This document shows, piece by piece, positions 22,401 to 31,354 of a stretch of 64,000 bases of DNA (positions within the stretch are counted from its first letter, which is position 1; each line of letters starts with the position of its first letter). The notes below the pieces were generated by a model. That model saw only the letters and a program-made list of their open reading frames with translations. It ran no database searches and was not told the origin of the DNA. The stretch comes from Trachythela sp. YZ-2020 (Eukaryota > Cnidaria > Anthozoa > Malacalcyonacea > Clavulariidae). The position numbers and the translations under genes were made by a program. The DNA is taken from assembly GCA_016169945.1 (NCBI GenBank), contig JADLSH010000395.1, positions 10,506,001 to 10,570,000 of the forward strand, given 5' to 3'.

Positions 22401-22678
22401 TTTGTCAACTGCTCCAATCTTCGCAGACTGCCCTGCTTGTTGTTTGGTAGTGTGGGGTGATCTCCTCGCCATGTTAGCCCAGTTTCATACCATCCCTCAT
22501 TATCTCTCACAAGTTGCTCACGAAATTCCCTATAAACTGCCTTTTGATCGTGTTCGGGTGTGTCTGCAAGACCGAGTACATCCAAGCGACACAGATTCTC
22601 GTAATCAATGTGGCAAGTTTGGGTTAGCATCATGTGGCTTTGGTCAAACTCCTGCCCCGGAGACATAACGAACCAACC
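19421..22678 (-). CDS. pol: BEL/Pao pol: reverse transcriptase, RNase H, integrase
   Basis: One uninterrupted frame of about 1085 codons. Domains in order: RT fingers and palm (PSLNDCLYSGP, SGDLKKAFLQI, MYVDDLVSGG as the catalytic YVDD), RNase H (LHSFGDASKQGVGAAVYA, then SIPRLQLIAA), the integrase zinc-binding module (HGGVGLTMAAIREQYW ... CWGCKRF), the integrase core with D, D and E in GIDFAGP, SDNGGTF and WWGGQFERLIG, and the C-terminal DUF5641 domain ending LKTKRGTLE. Together these copy the element's RNA into DNA and insert it. The N-terminal part continues across the Gypsy insertion; the first 6 codons of the apparent frame (22696-22679) belong to the Gypsy LTR, so no genuine start codon lies here. 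This is the best preserved pol of the window. Confidence 0.9.
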   Translation of the reverse strand, partial: GWFVMSPGQEFDQSHMMLTQTCHIDYENLCRLDVLGLADTPEHDQKAVYREFREQLVRDNEGWYETGLTWRGDHPTLPNNKQGSLRRLEQLTKKLEKNGMTGEYGAIISEQKNLGIVEAANEEAEGVEFYIPHKPVVRDNVQSTKTRIVYDASSCANTDAPSLNDCLYSGPVLQNKLWDVIIRQRAYPVAVSGDLKKAFLQIRIRQSERDALRFHSKSSEEANLETLRFTRALFGLVCSPFLLGGVLEHHLDIWEDKLPITVAELRQSMYVDDLVSGGCTVVEAKSVKEESTKIFEDGGFQLHKWNSNMQELEREVISESDELSYAKQQLQQDHDVQASLLGLGWDKDRDELNVVLPTENVEPTKRGVLRKLARVYDPIGMISPVTLEGKMIYRKICCEKSGWDSDLDPPTLRAWEKWERSLPLQVTMPRSIVSHQESIESIELHSFGDASKQGVGAAVYAVVKQASGTTQRLVTSKARLAKQGLSIPRLQLIAAHMATNLVANVKRAFEDLPLSQVYGWMDSTVVLHWIQAQGEYKQFVQNRLLKIRVHSEITWRHVRSAENPADLASRGGPVTEDLWWNGPIWLADKEKWPPNLVTSPSQESQSEAKAIREILTIAQPTTIEQDSDELDRLLEKYDLRKSLQICSWIFRFIYNPRSREKYKGPLTAIEIEEVKRWWIKHVQQRATVQPDYPEASASLNLQVNNDGLLECRGRIQGRYPVYLPNDATFTKKLVRRVHCETLHGGVGLTMAAIREQYWIPRLRQLVKMMTKGCWGCKRFQVTALAAPPPGLLPTCRTEGATAFEVVGIDFAGPIRYRQRGKREGKAYLALFACSLTRAVHLEILGSLETKEFIPCIKRFIARRGRPCRIYSDNGGTFIKAEKWLKSVRRDEKLHGYLEKEEIQWQFNLSRAPWWGGQFERLIGVVKRAWRKTIGAATLSLEELSELVLDVEIQVNRRPLSYVEDDVQLPTLTPHTFLFQRSNDLPQQDPWREENPQLRKRAKYLNKCKNSLWSRWTKEYVTALRERHNLNHKRKRFDVKEGEVVLVKSDSKNRGTWPIAVVQEVFPGTDGIVRGVRLKTKRGTLE

Positions 22679-22846
22679 TGTAGTAGATTGCATCATACAA
22701 CATTCATATTAAATGTTCAGAGAGCACATGGTAGAGAATGGGAGCGAGTCTCTCTCTCTCTCTCTCGCTCGGACAACATGATTGTGAACACTATTGTAGT
22801 TATTTCCAAAGGCTATAAAACTATCTTTAAAACAGAGAACATTATA
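22679..22846 (+). repeat. 5' LTR of the Gypsy element
   Basis: Contains a (TC)n tract (about 22750-22770) and a TATAAAA-like box near 22814 (GGCTATAAAACT), a plausible promoter. It differs from the 3' copy by a few bases only, mainly in the (TC)n length. Confidence 0.9.
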
Positions 22847-22860
22847 TTGGCGACGAGGAT

Positions 22861-23780
22861 GGAATCAGGAAATGATGAAGACGAAGCCCAAGCAAACGTA
22901 GCACAACCAATAATTCAAATGACACAGTCCGTGTCAATACAACCGATGCCTGCATTTAACCCAGACACCGAAGTAGGCGCTAGTCTTGGCGTACGTTGGA
23001 ATAATTGGACAGACGATTTTGAGATGTATATTTTAGCCAGTGGCATAACAGATCCGAAGAGAAAACGGGCATTATTGCTGTATCAAGCTGGCCAACGAGT
23101 ACGTGAAATTTTCAGACAACTCGAAGACACGGGAAACAACAACGATTATGAAACGGCAAAGGCGAAATTAAAAGGACATTTTGAGCCGCAGAAAAATCGT
23201 CGTTACGAAGTTTATAACTTTCGACAGTCGAAGCAGAACGGGTGAAACGCTAGACCAATTCCATACGCGACTAAGGTCACTAGCACAGACGTGTGAATAC
23301 GCCGATGTAAACTTTGAAATAGAACAACAAATTCTGGTTGGTGGACTATCGTCTAAAATACGGAAAAGCGCGTTGAAAGATCCTAAATACAACTTGGCCT
23401 CGATGCTACTGGACGGTCGAAGGGACGAACAAAGCAAATACCAAAGCAAGGTTATCGAATCGAGTACGGGACAGTCGAGCGAGCGCCATGAAGAGGCAAA
23501 CAAAATCGAACCAGACAAAGCAAACTCGAGAAAGTGTTATAATTGCGGTGGTATACATTATCAGGCAACTGCCCTGCCAAAGGAAAACAATGCCTAAAAT
23601 GCAATAAAATGAATCATTTTGCGAAGGTATGTCGAGGTAATACATATCAGAAACGACCAACATACGACCGAAAGCCACGGCAGAACTCTGTACAACCAGT
23701 CCATGAAAGTAAAGAAAGCAGCGAGTCAACTGATGAAGATTATTTATACTTCGTAAATAATACAAAGAGCCCGAAGGTCA
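22861..23780 (+). pseudogene. gag: gag of the Gypsy element
   Basis: The ATG at 22861 starts MESGNDEDEAQAN and leads through WNNWTDDFEMYILASG and REIFRQLEDTG, a retrotransposon gag core. A frameshift near 23220 leads to GETLDQFHTRLRSLAQTC, and a second near 23570 falls inside the zinc-knuckle region (CYNCGGIHYQ, then CLKCNKMNHFAKVC). Gag forms the particle and binds RNA through the knuckles. The start is placed 14 bases after the LTR end, just past the primer-binding site, so the leader is very short. Confidence 0.75.
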
Positions 23781-26700
23781 AGGTCACTGTATGCAAACAC
23801 TCATTTCAAGCAACAATTGACACTGGGGCAACAGTGAACGTTATTGATCAGAACACTTACAGCAATATGACTGGAGTGAAGCTAGAAAACCAAAGTAAAA
23901 GCCTTTGCCTACAGTGCAGAAACACCAGTGAAGTTTATTGGAAAATTTGTAAGTACAATCGAAACACGAAAACGCATCACAGCAGCAACATTTTATGTAA
24001 CAGAGACACTCAGTGGTGGAAATCTGATCTCATCAACCACAGCACAGGAACTTGCCTTAATTACTATACATGTAAACAAGCTTTCAACACAATCAGACAG
24101 TAAGGTTGAAAACATTGTTACGAAATATGACACACTATTTAATGGTCTTGGTAAATTGAAAGCTGAACCAGTGAAATTGAACATAGATCGCGAAACAGCA
24201 CCGAAAGCCCAGCCACAACGCCGCATACCATACCATATTCGTGAAAAAAGTGGGCGAAGCCTTGAAAGAGTTGGAAGACAGTGACATTATCGAGCGGGTA
24301 CCTGAAGACCAACCAACACCATGGGTGTCACCAATCGTAGCAGTACCTAAAAAGGACGGTTCGGTAAGAATATGCATTGACATGAGAGTAGCGAATGAAG
24401 CAATTAAGAGCGTCCGGCACCCAATACCAACAGTTGAGGAAATCAGTTTTGAACTGAATGGGGCAAAGTACTTTTCGAAGTTAGACCTTTCCCAAGCATA
24501 CCACCAATTGGAGTTAGACGAAGACAGTCGATATATAACCACATTTACCACTCATTTAGGTATATATAGGTACAAACGTTTAAATTATGGGACAAATGCA
24601 GCAGCAGAGATATTTCAACACACCCTGCAAACACAATTACATGGTTTGAAAGGGGTGAGAAACATTGCTGATGACATCATTGTCCATGGCAAAACAAGAG
24701 ATGAACATGACACTAATTTAGAAAAGTGCCTCCACCGCCTCAATGACAAGGGACTAAAACTTAACAAGCCAAAGTGTAAGTTTTTGACCAAAACACTCAG
24801 TATTTTGGTCAAGTATTTTCAGATTCGGGTATGTGTCCAGACCCAAAACGTGTCAACGATTTACGTGAGGCACCAATCCCAACTAATGTTCATGAAGTTC
24901 GTAGCTTGCTTGGCATGGCCAATTACAGTAGCAATTACATTGCAAACTTTGCAACCATAACTGAACCTCTCCGTGCCCTAACAAAAAAAAATGCCATGTT
25001 TCAATGGACTGACAAACACCAAAAAGCTTTTGACAACCTCAAAACTGCTTTATCATCTGCACCCTGTATGGCGTATTTTAACATCAGCAAAGAGACAACA
25101 GTAACTGTTGATGCCAGTCCAGTTGGTGTGTCAGCTATACTTTCCCAGAGTACGAAAGATAAAAATGACAATAAAGTAATTGCTTATGCTAGTCGTGCAC
25201 TAACTGCAGTTGAGAAACGGTATTCGCAAACAGAGAAAGAGGCATTGGCCATCGTATGGGCCATAGAACATTTTCATCTCTATCTCTACGGACATGACTT
25301 TGTATTAGTAACTGATCACAAACCATTAGAGGTAATATACGGAAGTAGTAGATCAAAGCCGTCAGCCAGAATAGAACGGTGGGTTTTACGCTTACAACCT
25401 TATACTTTCAATGTTGTATATAAGCCTGGGGCTACTAACCCTGCTGACTATTTGTCCAGACATCCGGTACTAACAAAGAACACAAAAACTCAAAAGATGA
25501 CTGAATCATATATTAACTTCGTAGCCACGAACAGTATTCCGAAAGCAATGACACTCGAAGAGATAAAGAAGGCTACTGATAAAGACGAAACGTTACGAGC
25601 ACTTCGTGCAGCCATTAAAATAAACAAATGGCACTATGACTCGGTGAAGCAATTTAAGACAGTTCGCGATGAACTATCTGTAACATCTGATGGTATAGTC
25701 TTGCGAGGAACCAGAATTGTCATACCAGAATCCTTGCAGAAACGTGCAATTGCAATTTCTCACGAGTCTCATCCCGGTCTCAACAAAACCAAATCTTTAC
25801 TCCGAGAAAAGATTTGGTTTCCGAACATCGATAAGATGGTCAAAGACGCCATTGATCGATGTATTCCATGCCAAGCCGTCGGAAGACCACCACCTCCAGA
25901 ACCTTTGTGCATGACCGATATGCCCAAGGGCCAGTGGGAAACAGTCCACATAGACTTATGGACCACTCCCCTCTGGAGAATACTTATTAGTCGCAATTGA
26001 TCGATATTCGCGATATCCCGAAGTCGAAATTGTCCGTTCCACTAAAGCATCAACGGTAATACCGAAACTAGATCAAATGTTTGCACGCCACGGAATCCCC
26101 ATTATCATTAAATCGGACAATGGTCCGCCTTTTAACAGCAATGAGTATGTGCGATACTTAGAAGCTCTTGGCATAAAGGCATCGTTTTCAACACCTGTAT
26201 GGCCACAAGGCAACTCGGAGGTTGAAAGATTCATGCAACCTCTCGGTAAAGCATTAAAAACTGCCTGCATTGAAGGTCGTCCATGGCAGCAAGAACTCAA
26301 CCGTTTTCTATTACAATACAGAACTACCCTCATGTTTCAACAAATGTACCACCCGCGGAGTTGCTATTTAATCGCACAGTAAGAGGAAATTACCAGTCCT
26401 GCACAAACGAAACATTGTTAATCGACATAAGATAGCTCAGAAAAGTGAAACCGCGAAGAAAGAGTACAACAAAGCATTCGCAGATAAGAAGAGAAATGTT
26501 CGGAGGAGTGACATAACGAAAGGTGACTATGTTCTTGTGAGACAGGAACGAAAGAACAAACTGACTCCAAACTTTAATCCGAGTCCGTATGTTGTAATCA
26601 ACAGACAACATTCACGAGTGTCAGCGAGAGCGAAAAATGGTCACATCATAACTCGGAATGTGTCCCATTTTAAAAAGATTCCGGATCCTGAACAATCATC

Positions 26701-26887
26701 TTCAGACGAAGAAGAAGATGGTCAGCCGAGTCAACCAAACGAAGGAAAAAATGACAATGATGATAATCATGGAGGAGTTCAAGATAATATAGATAACGGC
26801 GAGGATCAAGTGAGAAGATCGACCAGAGACACTAGGAGACCGGAAAGATACGGACAGCCCATTTTATGGGAAATGCATGAAAACTAA
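23781..26887 (+). pseudogene. pol: pol of the Gypsy element
   Basis: Protease motif ATIDTGATVNVID near 23815. Reverse transcriptase from about 24300 (PWVSPIVAVPKKDGSVR, SKLDLSQAYHQL, catalytic IADDI near 24665). RNase H (VTVDASPVGVSAILSQ, KEALAIVWAIEHF, TDHKPLEVI) and the Gypsy-typical NPADYLSRHP at about 25440. Integrase zinc module (HESHPGLNKTKSLLREKIW ... CIPCQA) and core (SDNGPPFNS; PQGNSEVERFM). The tail has acidic and basic runs and ends at 26887. Breaks occur near 23940, 24240, 24800, 25990 and 26380, so no full-length polyprotein is encoded. Confidence 0.8.
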
Positions 26888-26898
26888 AAAGGGGAGTG

Positions 26899-27069
26899 AT
26901 GTAGTAGATTGCATCATACAACATTCATATTAAATGTTCAGAGAGCACATGGTAGAGAATGGGAGCGAGTCTCTCTCTCTCTCTCTCTCGCTCGGACAAC
27001 GTGATTGTGAACACTATTGTAGTTATTTCCAAAGGCTATAAAACTATCTTTAAAACAGAGAACATTATA
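26899..27069 (+). repeat. 3' LTR of the Gypsy element
   Basis: Matches 22679-22846 except for the length of the (TC)n tract and one base (ACGTGATTG against ACATGATTG). Followed by CAACC, the target duplication. Confidence 0.9.
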
Positions 27070-28849
27070 CAACCCAATTTGGTTCTCTCGGCTATGGGTT
27101 CTCCTTCTCTTCCAATCAACGGTGGATTCTTCGTCTTGATTCTGGCGTACTCTCCTGCACCCAATACAACATGCACTGGTAATTGTTCCTTTGTATCCTT
27201 GTCATCCATTTCAACTTCATTCAAATGTGGAAAGGTGGAAATTAACTTCTCGTAGTTTGGATTGTCAATTTTTAACAGTTCGTTTTTGTGGACTTTGTTT
27301 AACTGGACTTCCATTTGAAAACTTCCATTCACCGCTTCGACAGTTGCCTGATAAGTGTCTATCTTGACCGTACTTGTACTCATTAGCATGTCTATTTGTT
27401 TTACTTTGCTCTCTACAGGTTTCTTGTTTAGTCGTTCAATCAGTTTGGAAGAAGCATATGAACTTCCTGCACCCGAGTCGATGAGCGCCCGGCACTCAAT
27501 GCCATCCACCTTTATCACTACGACTGGAAAAGTTCCTTCTCCATTGTTACTGGCAGTTAACATGGTTTCTCTCTTTGCTGTTGATTTGTTGCAGATGGAT
27601 GTATGATGTCTGCGATCACATATTAGGCAATTCCGTTTACTGGTGCAATCTGCTGCCCGATGATCTGGTTGAGTGCAGTTGAAACATAATCGCTTCCTCG
27701 CTAATAATTTCTTTCTCTCTTCGAGTGTTGTGACATTTGTGTACTCTGTAGACTTGTGGGCTGGGTTGTCACAATACACACATTTCCGCTTGATTTCACT
27801 ATCTCTTGCATTATAAAATTTACCTCGATCTTGATGGGGTTTTCCATATCTCCTTTCACTTCCATGACCCTGCGATTCAATTGGATTTCGCCTCGCCCAC
27901 AACCGTAAGGCTTCACATAATTTTACAAAATCCCATGATTCCCAGCTGTCGTCAGTACGTACCAGGTCCCCTCTGATCCCCTGAAGTTTATCCAATGTCA
28001 TGGAGACATAACCATTCACTTGCTGCAACTTTCCCATTGTTTCCAGTGATTGCACACAATAAGACAACCGATCAATAAAGCCTTGAATTTTCCTAACATC
28101 AACCCCCGAGATGGTTGGTAATTCCAAAATTTCTTTCGCATAAGCCTTTATGATTTCTGACTCTTTCCCGAACCTTTCTTGTAAAATACTTTTCGCTCTG
28201 TTGTAGCCTTCGGGTGTAAATGGCAATGCATCTATTGTATTCTTCGCTTTTGAACACAACAACTCTTTTAAATATGCAAATTTGCTAACATAAGCTATCG
28301 ATGATTTATCAATAGTCTCAGTATATTGAGCCCAAAACCGGGGCCAGTCCTGACAAGACCCATCAAATTTTGTGATTGTCAACTTTGGTAATTTTGCATC
28401 CATACCCCCTGAGTGTATTTGGCCATTGGTGTTTCCACTTGAACTTTCCGACTTCGCTTTCGACGTTTCTAATTCGGCTTGGAGTTTTAATCGCGTTTCA
28501 TAAAGACGATGTTCATGTTCGAGTTCTTCGAGTCGTTTACGAGTTTCATTTTCCTTACTTTCGTCGAACCATGCTTTTAATCGCGCCAATTCGTTGCCGG
28601 CTTCGTCAATTTTAGCTTCCACTTCCGTATTCCACGCTTCGATTTTTTCTCGAGGCTTTCTTGCTCGATAACTTTTAGTTCCTCAACGATGCTTTTGCAT
28701 TTGTTAGTCTCGTTAACTAAATCTTTTAGTGTTATTTGTTGTCTTTCTATCTTCCCATAATCACTTGTGTTTATAATGTTCTCTGTACGATTTTTAACTA
28801 TATTTAACTGTGCTAATTTCACTGTGAGCGACGACAAGGCGCCCTCCAT
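27070..28849 (-). pseudogene. gag: gag-protease of BEL copy 2
   Basis: The ATG (complement of 28847-28849) begins MEGALSSLTVKLAQLN. This frame shifts near 28640 into the long frame 28622-27070. Features: a charged coiled-coil N-terminus, the DUF1759 gag core (ITKFDGSCQDWPRFWAQY, AYLKELLCSKAKNTID), two zinc knuckles (CVYCDNPAHKSTEYT, CFNCTQPDHRAADC, with CLICDRRHHTSIC after) and the protease motif ECRALIDSGAGSSYAS, where DSGA replaces the usual DTGA. The frame runs into the Gypsy 3' LTR at 27069 and continues in phase at 22678. Apart from the N-terminal shift and this insertion the polyprotein is intact. Confidence 0.85.
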
Positions 28850-28936
28850 ATTTCCCTGCTTGTTTATAAATTTGAATCACAAATATCACGAAAATCACGT
28901 CGTTTACTTACTCAAAGTCCCGTCATAGGTGCCACA

Positions 28937-29126
28937 TGACGGGAATTGCCTCCGTTGTCATTTATTTTCCCCGACAGATCACAAAAATAGGTCACAAAAT
29001 AAAAATATTACGCTTTCTTTAATTAAAATATTTTACAAAAGTTCGCTCCCTCTCACGCTTTTTTTCACACATTCTCCCCAGTCCATTCCGAGTCTCTTCG
29101 CAACTTCCGGTTTAGCAATCCCAACA
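28937..29126 (-). repeat. 5' LTR of BEL copy 2
   Basis: Same ends as 18914-19102, differing at several positions (GACGGG against GTCGGG at the inner end). The inner end and the adjacent primer-site region can pair as CCCGTCAT / ATGACGGG (28919-28943). Confidence 0.9.
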
Positions 29127-29410
29127 TGGTAATATATTATAAAAAACATTGTTATCAATTGTACTACAGGTCCTTCCCACATATAACGTACATCGCTTAA
29201 CATTTCCACCACCTTATATATAGCCTTATCGTTTCTTTCTACGCATAAATCATCATAATCAATTTTCCCTCTCATAGGAAATTTGGTGATATTAAAAAAA
29301 TTAAGACATCTTCTGGCTATTCTGTTACACTAGCTATTTGAAAATCAATATCTCTTTTCTGTTCTTTTAATATATGTTGCCATTCATTCTTAGCCATCAC
29401 CTCCTCTTTA
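29127..29410 (-). pseudogene. small ORF of the AT-rich island, cut by the BEL LTR
   Basis: On the minus strand a start near 29398 (MAKNEWQHILKEQKRDIDF) is followed by a stop, then in another frame by KFPMRGKIDYDDLCVERND, MLSDVRYMWEGPVVQL and a hydrophobic tail (ITMFFIIYY) running straight into the BEL LTR at 29126. No family is recognised. The size, AT-rich coding and single frameshift match its neighbours, which I take as genes of one former mobile or viral genome. Confidence 0.4.
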
Positions 29411-29437
29411 TACTGCAAATTTTATAAAAATGCTTTT

Positions 29438-29632
29438 TTAAAAATCATCATTTTTAGAAAAAAACATTTTTCCGTTTGATTTGTCAACATAATAATAATA
29501 ATAATCCTCGTCTAATTTTTCACCTTCATGGTGTACAGCACACAGCGGACCAATACATGTTAAATCAATTTTTATTTTTTTATTTTTTACTTCGCATCGT
29601 GGAAAATGATCGGGCCTCGCTCTTTTAGGCAT
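29438..29632 (-). CDS. small basic/acidic protein of the AT-rich island, unknown function
   Basis: An open frame of 64 codons with ATG at 29632. The N-terminus MPKRARPDHF is basic, followed by KNKKIKIDLTC, which could act as a nuclear localisation signal. A run of five tyrosines comes from an (ATA)n microsatellite in the DNA (29492-29506). It has three cysteines, no membrane segment and no recognised family. Whether it is expressed cannot be told from sequence. Confidence 0.35.
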   Translation of the reverse strand: MPKRARPDHFPRCEVKNKKIKIDLTCIGPLCAVHHEGEKLDEDYYYYYVDKSNGKMFFSKNDDF

Positions 29633-29687
29633 CGTGCTGTATTGTAATGAGCGGGAGGAAAAAAATGTGTGCGCATTATGTACAAAT

Positions 29688-29986
29688 TAGTTGGAAATGA
29701 TCTGAATACGATGTTTGGGAAACATAGCATCCATTAGGTTTTCCATTTGCATCACCGTATAATATTCTTTCGTCTCCACACTCAACCATAAACGAGCGTG
29801 TCCGTTTATTTGTATACCTTGTGCATGACGTATAACAATTTTCTTAATTTTCTTTTTCGTCAGATAATGTTTGCCATAATGATTGAAAATCTAACGCCAT
29901 TCTATCATAAGATAATAATACTTCATATAACGTAGCGTATACATTTTGAACAAACATTTCAAACTGACGCGATTCCGTACTCGACA
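29688..29986 (-). pseudogene. frameshifted small ORF of the AT-rich island
   Basis: A start (complement of about 29984-29986) begins MLSSTESRQFEMFVQNVY and stops after about 49 codons. A different frame continues without a start as KKIKKIVIRHAQGIQING, SVETKEYYTVMQMENL and stops near 29694. The two halves look like one gene of about 100 codons broken by a frameshift. No family recognised. Confidence 0.35.
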
Positions 29987-30027
29987 ACATTGTTGTTATT
30001 CGTTATAAAAAAATATCGTATATATAT

Positions 30028-30491
30028 ATGGATACGGATGAAGAAATTAGTCAGCTTGCTACAAGCATTTGCGAAATCATTATCATTCTAGTAATACGCG
30101 TATTTTATGGAGAAAAAAAGAAGATTCTTTTTTAGATTTATAAATAAACTTGAAGAGGATAAAAGAGAAAAATTGCGTTGATGATCGAAGCATATTTTTT
30201 CAAGAAACGTTTTTTAATAATATCAATGGAATTGAAGAAGAGTATATTATTCGTCATAGAAGAGGTATAATGGAGCGTAAAATAGATCGTATGTATGTAA
30301 AAAACTCTACAAACTGTTTAAACGTATATATCGAATATGTCGAAGATCAAACGGAAAACTATGTTATCGTATGTGTGAACGATTTATTCCCTAGTTATAA
30401 CAAAACTCTATGTCATAATAATAAAATAGATTTAAAAAATTGGTATTGTATACATGATCTTTGGGAGTGTATATTAGAAGAATGGAATTAA
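30028..30491 (+). pseudogene. decayed ORF of the AT-rich island, unknown family
   Basis: A TATATATATATGG stretch immediately precedes an ATG at 30028 (MDTDEEISQLATSICE). Two frameshifts around 30105-30175 lead into the longer frame ending at 30491, which contains DDRSIFFQETFFNNING, RKIDRMYVKN, YVIVCVNDLFPSYN and the ending WECILEEWN. The upstream TATA-like run is close enough to be a promoter. It stands divergent from the minus-strand ORFs to its left. No domain is recognised. Confidence 0.4.
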
Positions 30492-30530
30492 AAATCTCTC
30501 CTGGTGTTTAAGGTGGCAAAATGATCTGTT

Positions 30531-30800
30531 TTATAGATCTTTTGTCATCTTATACATCATTAAAGATGGGTGCGAATATAAAGCGACAGTTTCCTGAATC
30601 TATTTTTCACATTCATGCTGTTGGTAAAGGGGATTTTCCGGCTGCCTGAATGTCGGATTTTATTACCAATAACTGAACTGCATAGGTTTCTCTATTTTGT
30701 TTGGTTATTGGTAGGTAAAATGAAACGCTATTCAAAGATGAAAATTTTTTTGTGTGAGCGGGTCAGAACGATCTTTTTTTATAAAACATTGTGCTGATCA
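30531..30800 (+). pseudogene. decayed ORF of the AT-rich island
   Basis: An ATG at 30531 starts MICFIDLLSSYTSLKM, passes FPESIFHIHAVGKG and stops at about 30650. A second frame then gives CRILLPITELHRFLYFVW and KMKRYSKMKIFLCERVR. Probably one gene with a frameshift; unknown family. Confidence 0.3.
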
Positions 30801-30887
30801 GTTCCCATATTCTAAAAAATATAACAGATGAAAAAACAAGACACGTATAACAGATGAAAAAAATATTATATTTCTAAACAATGTACT

Positions 30888-31325
30888 TTAACTAAAAAAA
30901 TTTATTTTCAATGTTGCTACAAGATAACCGCAATCGCATACATACATAGTCTCATCGTTTAACTTTTTCATTTTTTCGTTCAACGCTAGTACACATTCAT
31001 AATGCGATTTTGTGCAACAACAATATGTCTCTAGAGCATCCTCAACATCATACTCGTCTAATTTCTTCAGACATAGCATACAACATTGTTCGCTACGTCG
31101 ACACATCGCACAGGTTAGGGGACAGTTCTTCTCTTTACATACATCATACCATTTCTCCAAACAGTGCTTATGACAGATGTGTCCACAACACGCCATTCTA
31201 GTGCCACACACACAGTCTTTGAATACCTTTTCAAGGCAAAAATGGCATTCTCCTTCTTTATCAGAACGCGATAAAACACCAAAAAACCTGTCTCTACAAA
31301 TTTTAAGAATATAATAATCATTTTT
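30888..31325 (-). CDS. RING-like zinc-binding protein (copy 1)
   Basis: The minus-strand frame is open from a stop near 31325 to 30888 and reads FFGVLSRSDKEGECHFCLEK, then MACCGHICHKHCLEKW and CPLTCAMCRRSEQC, a cysteine/histidine spacing that fits a RING-type finger (C-x2-C ... C-x-H-x2-C/H ... C-x2-C). A second cysteine module follows (CCMLCLKKL ... YCCC ... CDCG). RING fingers act mostly in ubiquitin transfer and are common in large DNA viruses. The internal ATG at 31211 is too late, since the first zinc ligands lie upstream of it. The true 5' end was probably separated by the LINE at 31355. It is a clear paralogue of the gene at 33155-33505. Confidence 0.6.
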   Translation of the reverse strand, partial: KNDYYILKICRDRFFGVLSRSDKEGECHFCLEKVFKDCVCGTRMACCGHICHKHCLEKWYDVCKEKNCPLTCAMCRRSEQCCMLCLKKLDEYDVEDALETYCCCTKSHYECVLALNEKMKKLNDETMYVCDCGYLVATLKINFFS

Positions 31326-31354
31326 CTAAAATACATAAGTAACAATACCACTTA

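Larger units (their letters stand above)
22679..27069 (+). mobile_element. Ty3/Gypsy LTR retrotransposon nested in BEL copy 2
   Basis: LTRs at 22679-22846 and 26899-27069 start TGTAGTAGATTGC and end ACATTATA. The 5-bp target duplication CAACC lies on both sides (22674-22678 and 27070-27074). TGGCGACGAGG directly after the 5' LTR is the primer-binding site, and AAAAAGGGGAGTGA precedes the 3' LTR. Gag and pol are present but frameshifted. Confidence 0.92.
18914..29126 (-). mobile_element. BEL/Pao LTR retrotransposon (copy 2), split by a Gypsy element
   Basis: LTRs at 18914-19102 (3') and 28937-29126 (5') flank minus-strand gag-protease and a long intact pol frame. A purine tract (GGGGGGAGTG on the minus strand) precedes the 3' LTR, and a TGGCACCTATGACGG primer-binding-like stretch follows the 5' LTR. 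The Gypsy element at 22679-27069 splits it between protease and reverse transcriptase. The bases outside the two LTRs do not match, so no target duplication is visible. Confidence 0.9.

Noticed and set aside
19342..22668. Plus-strand frames across 19342-22668
   Set aside because: They are shadows of the long minus-strand BEL pol frame.
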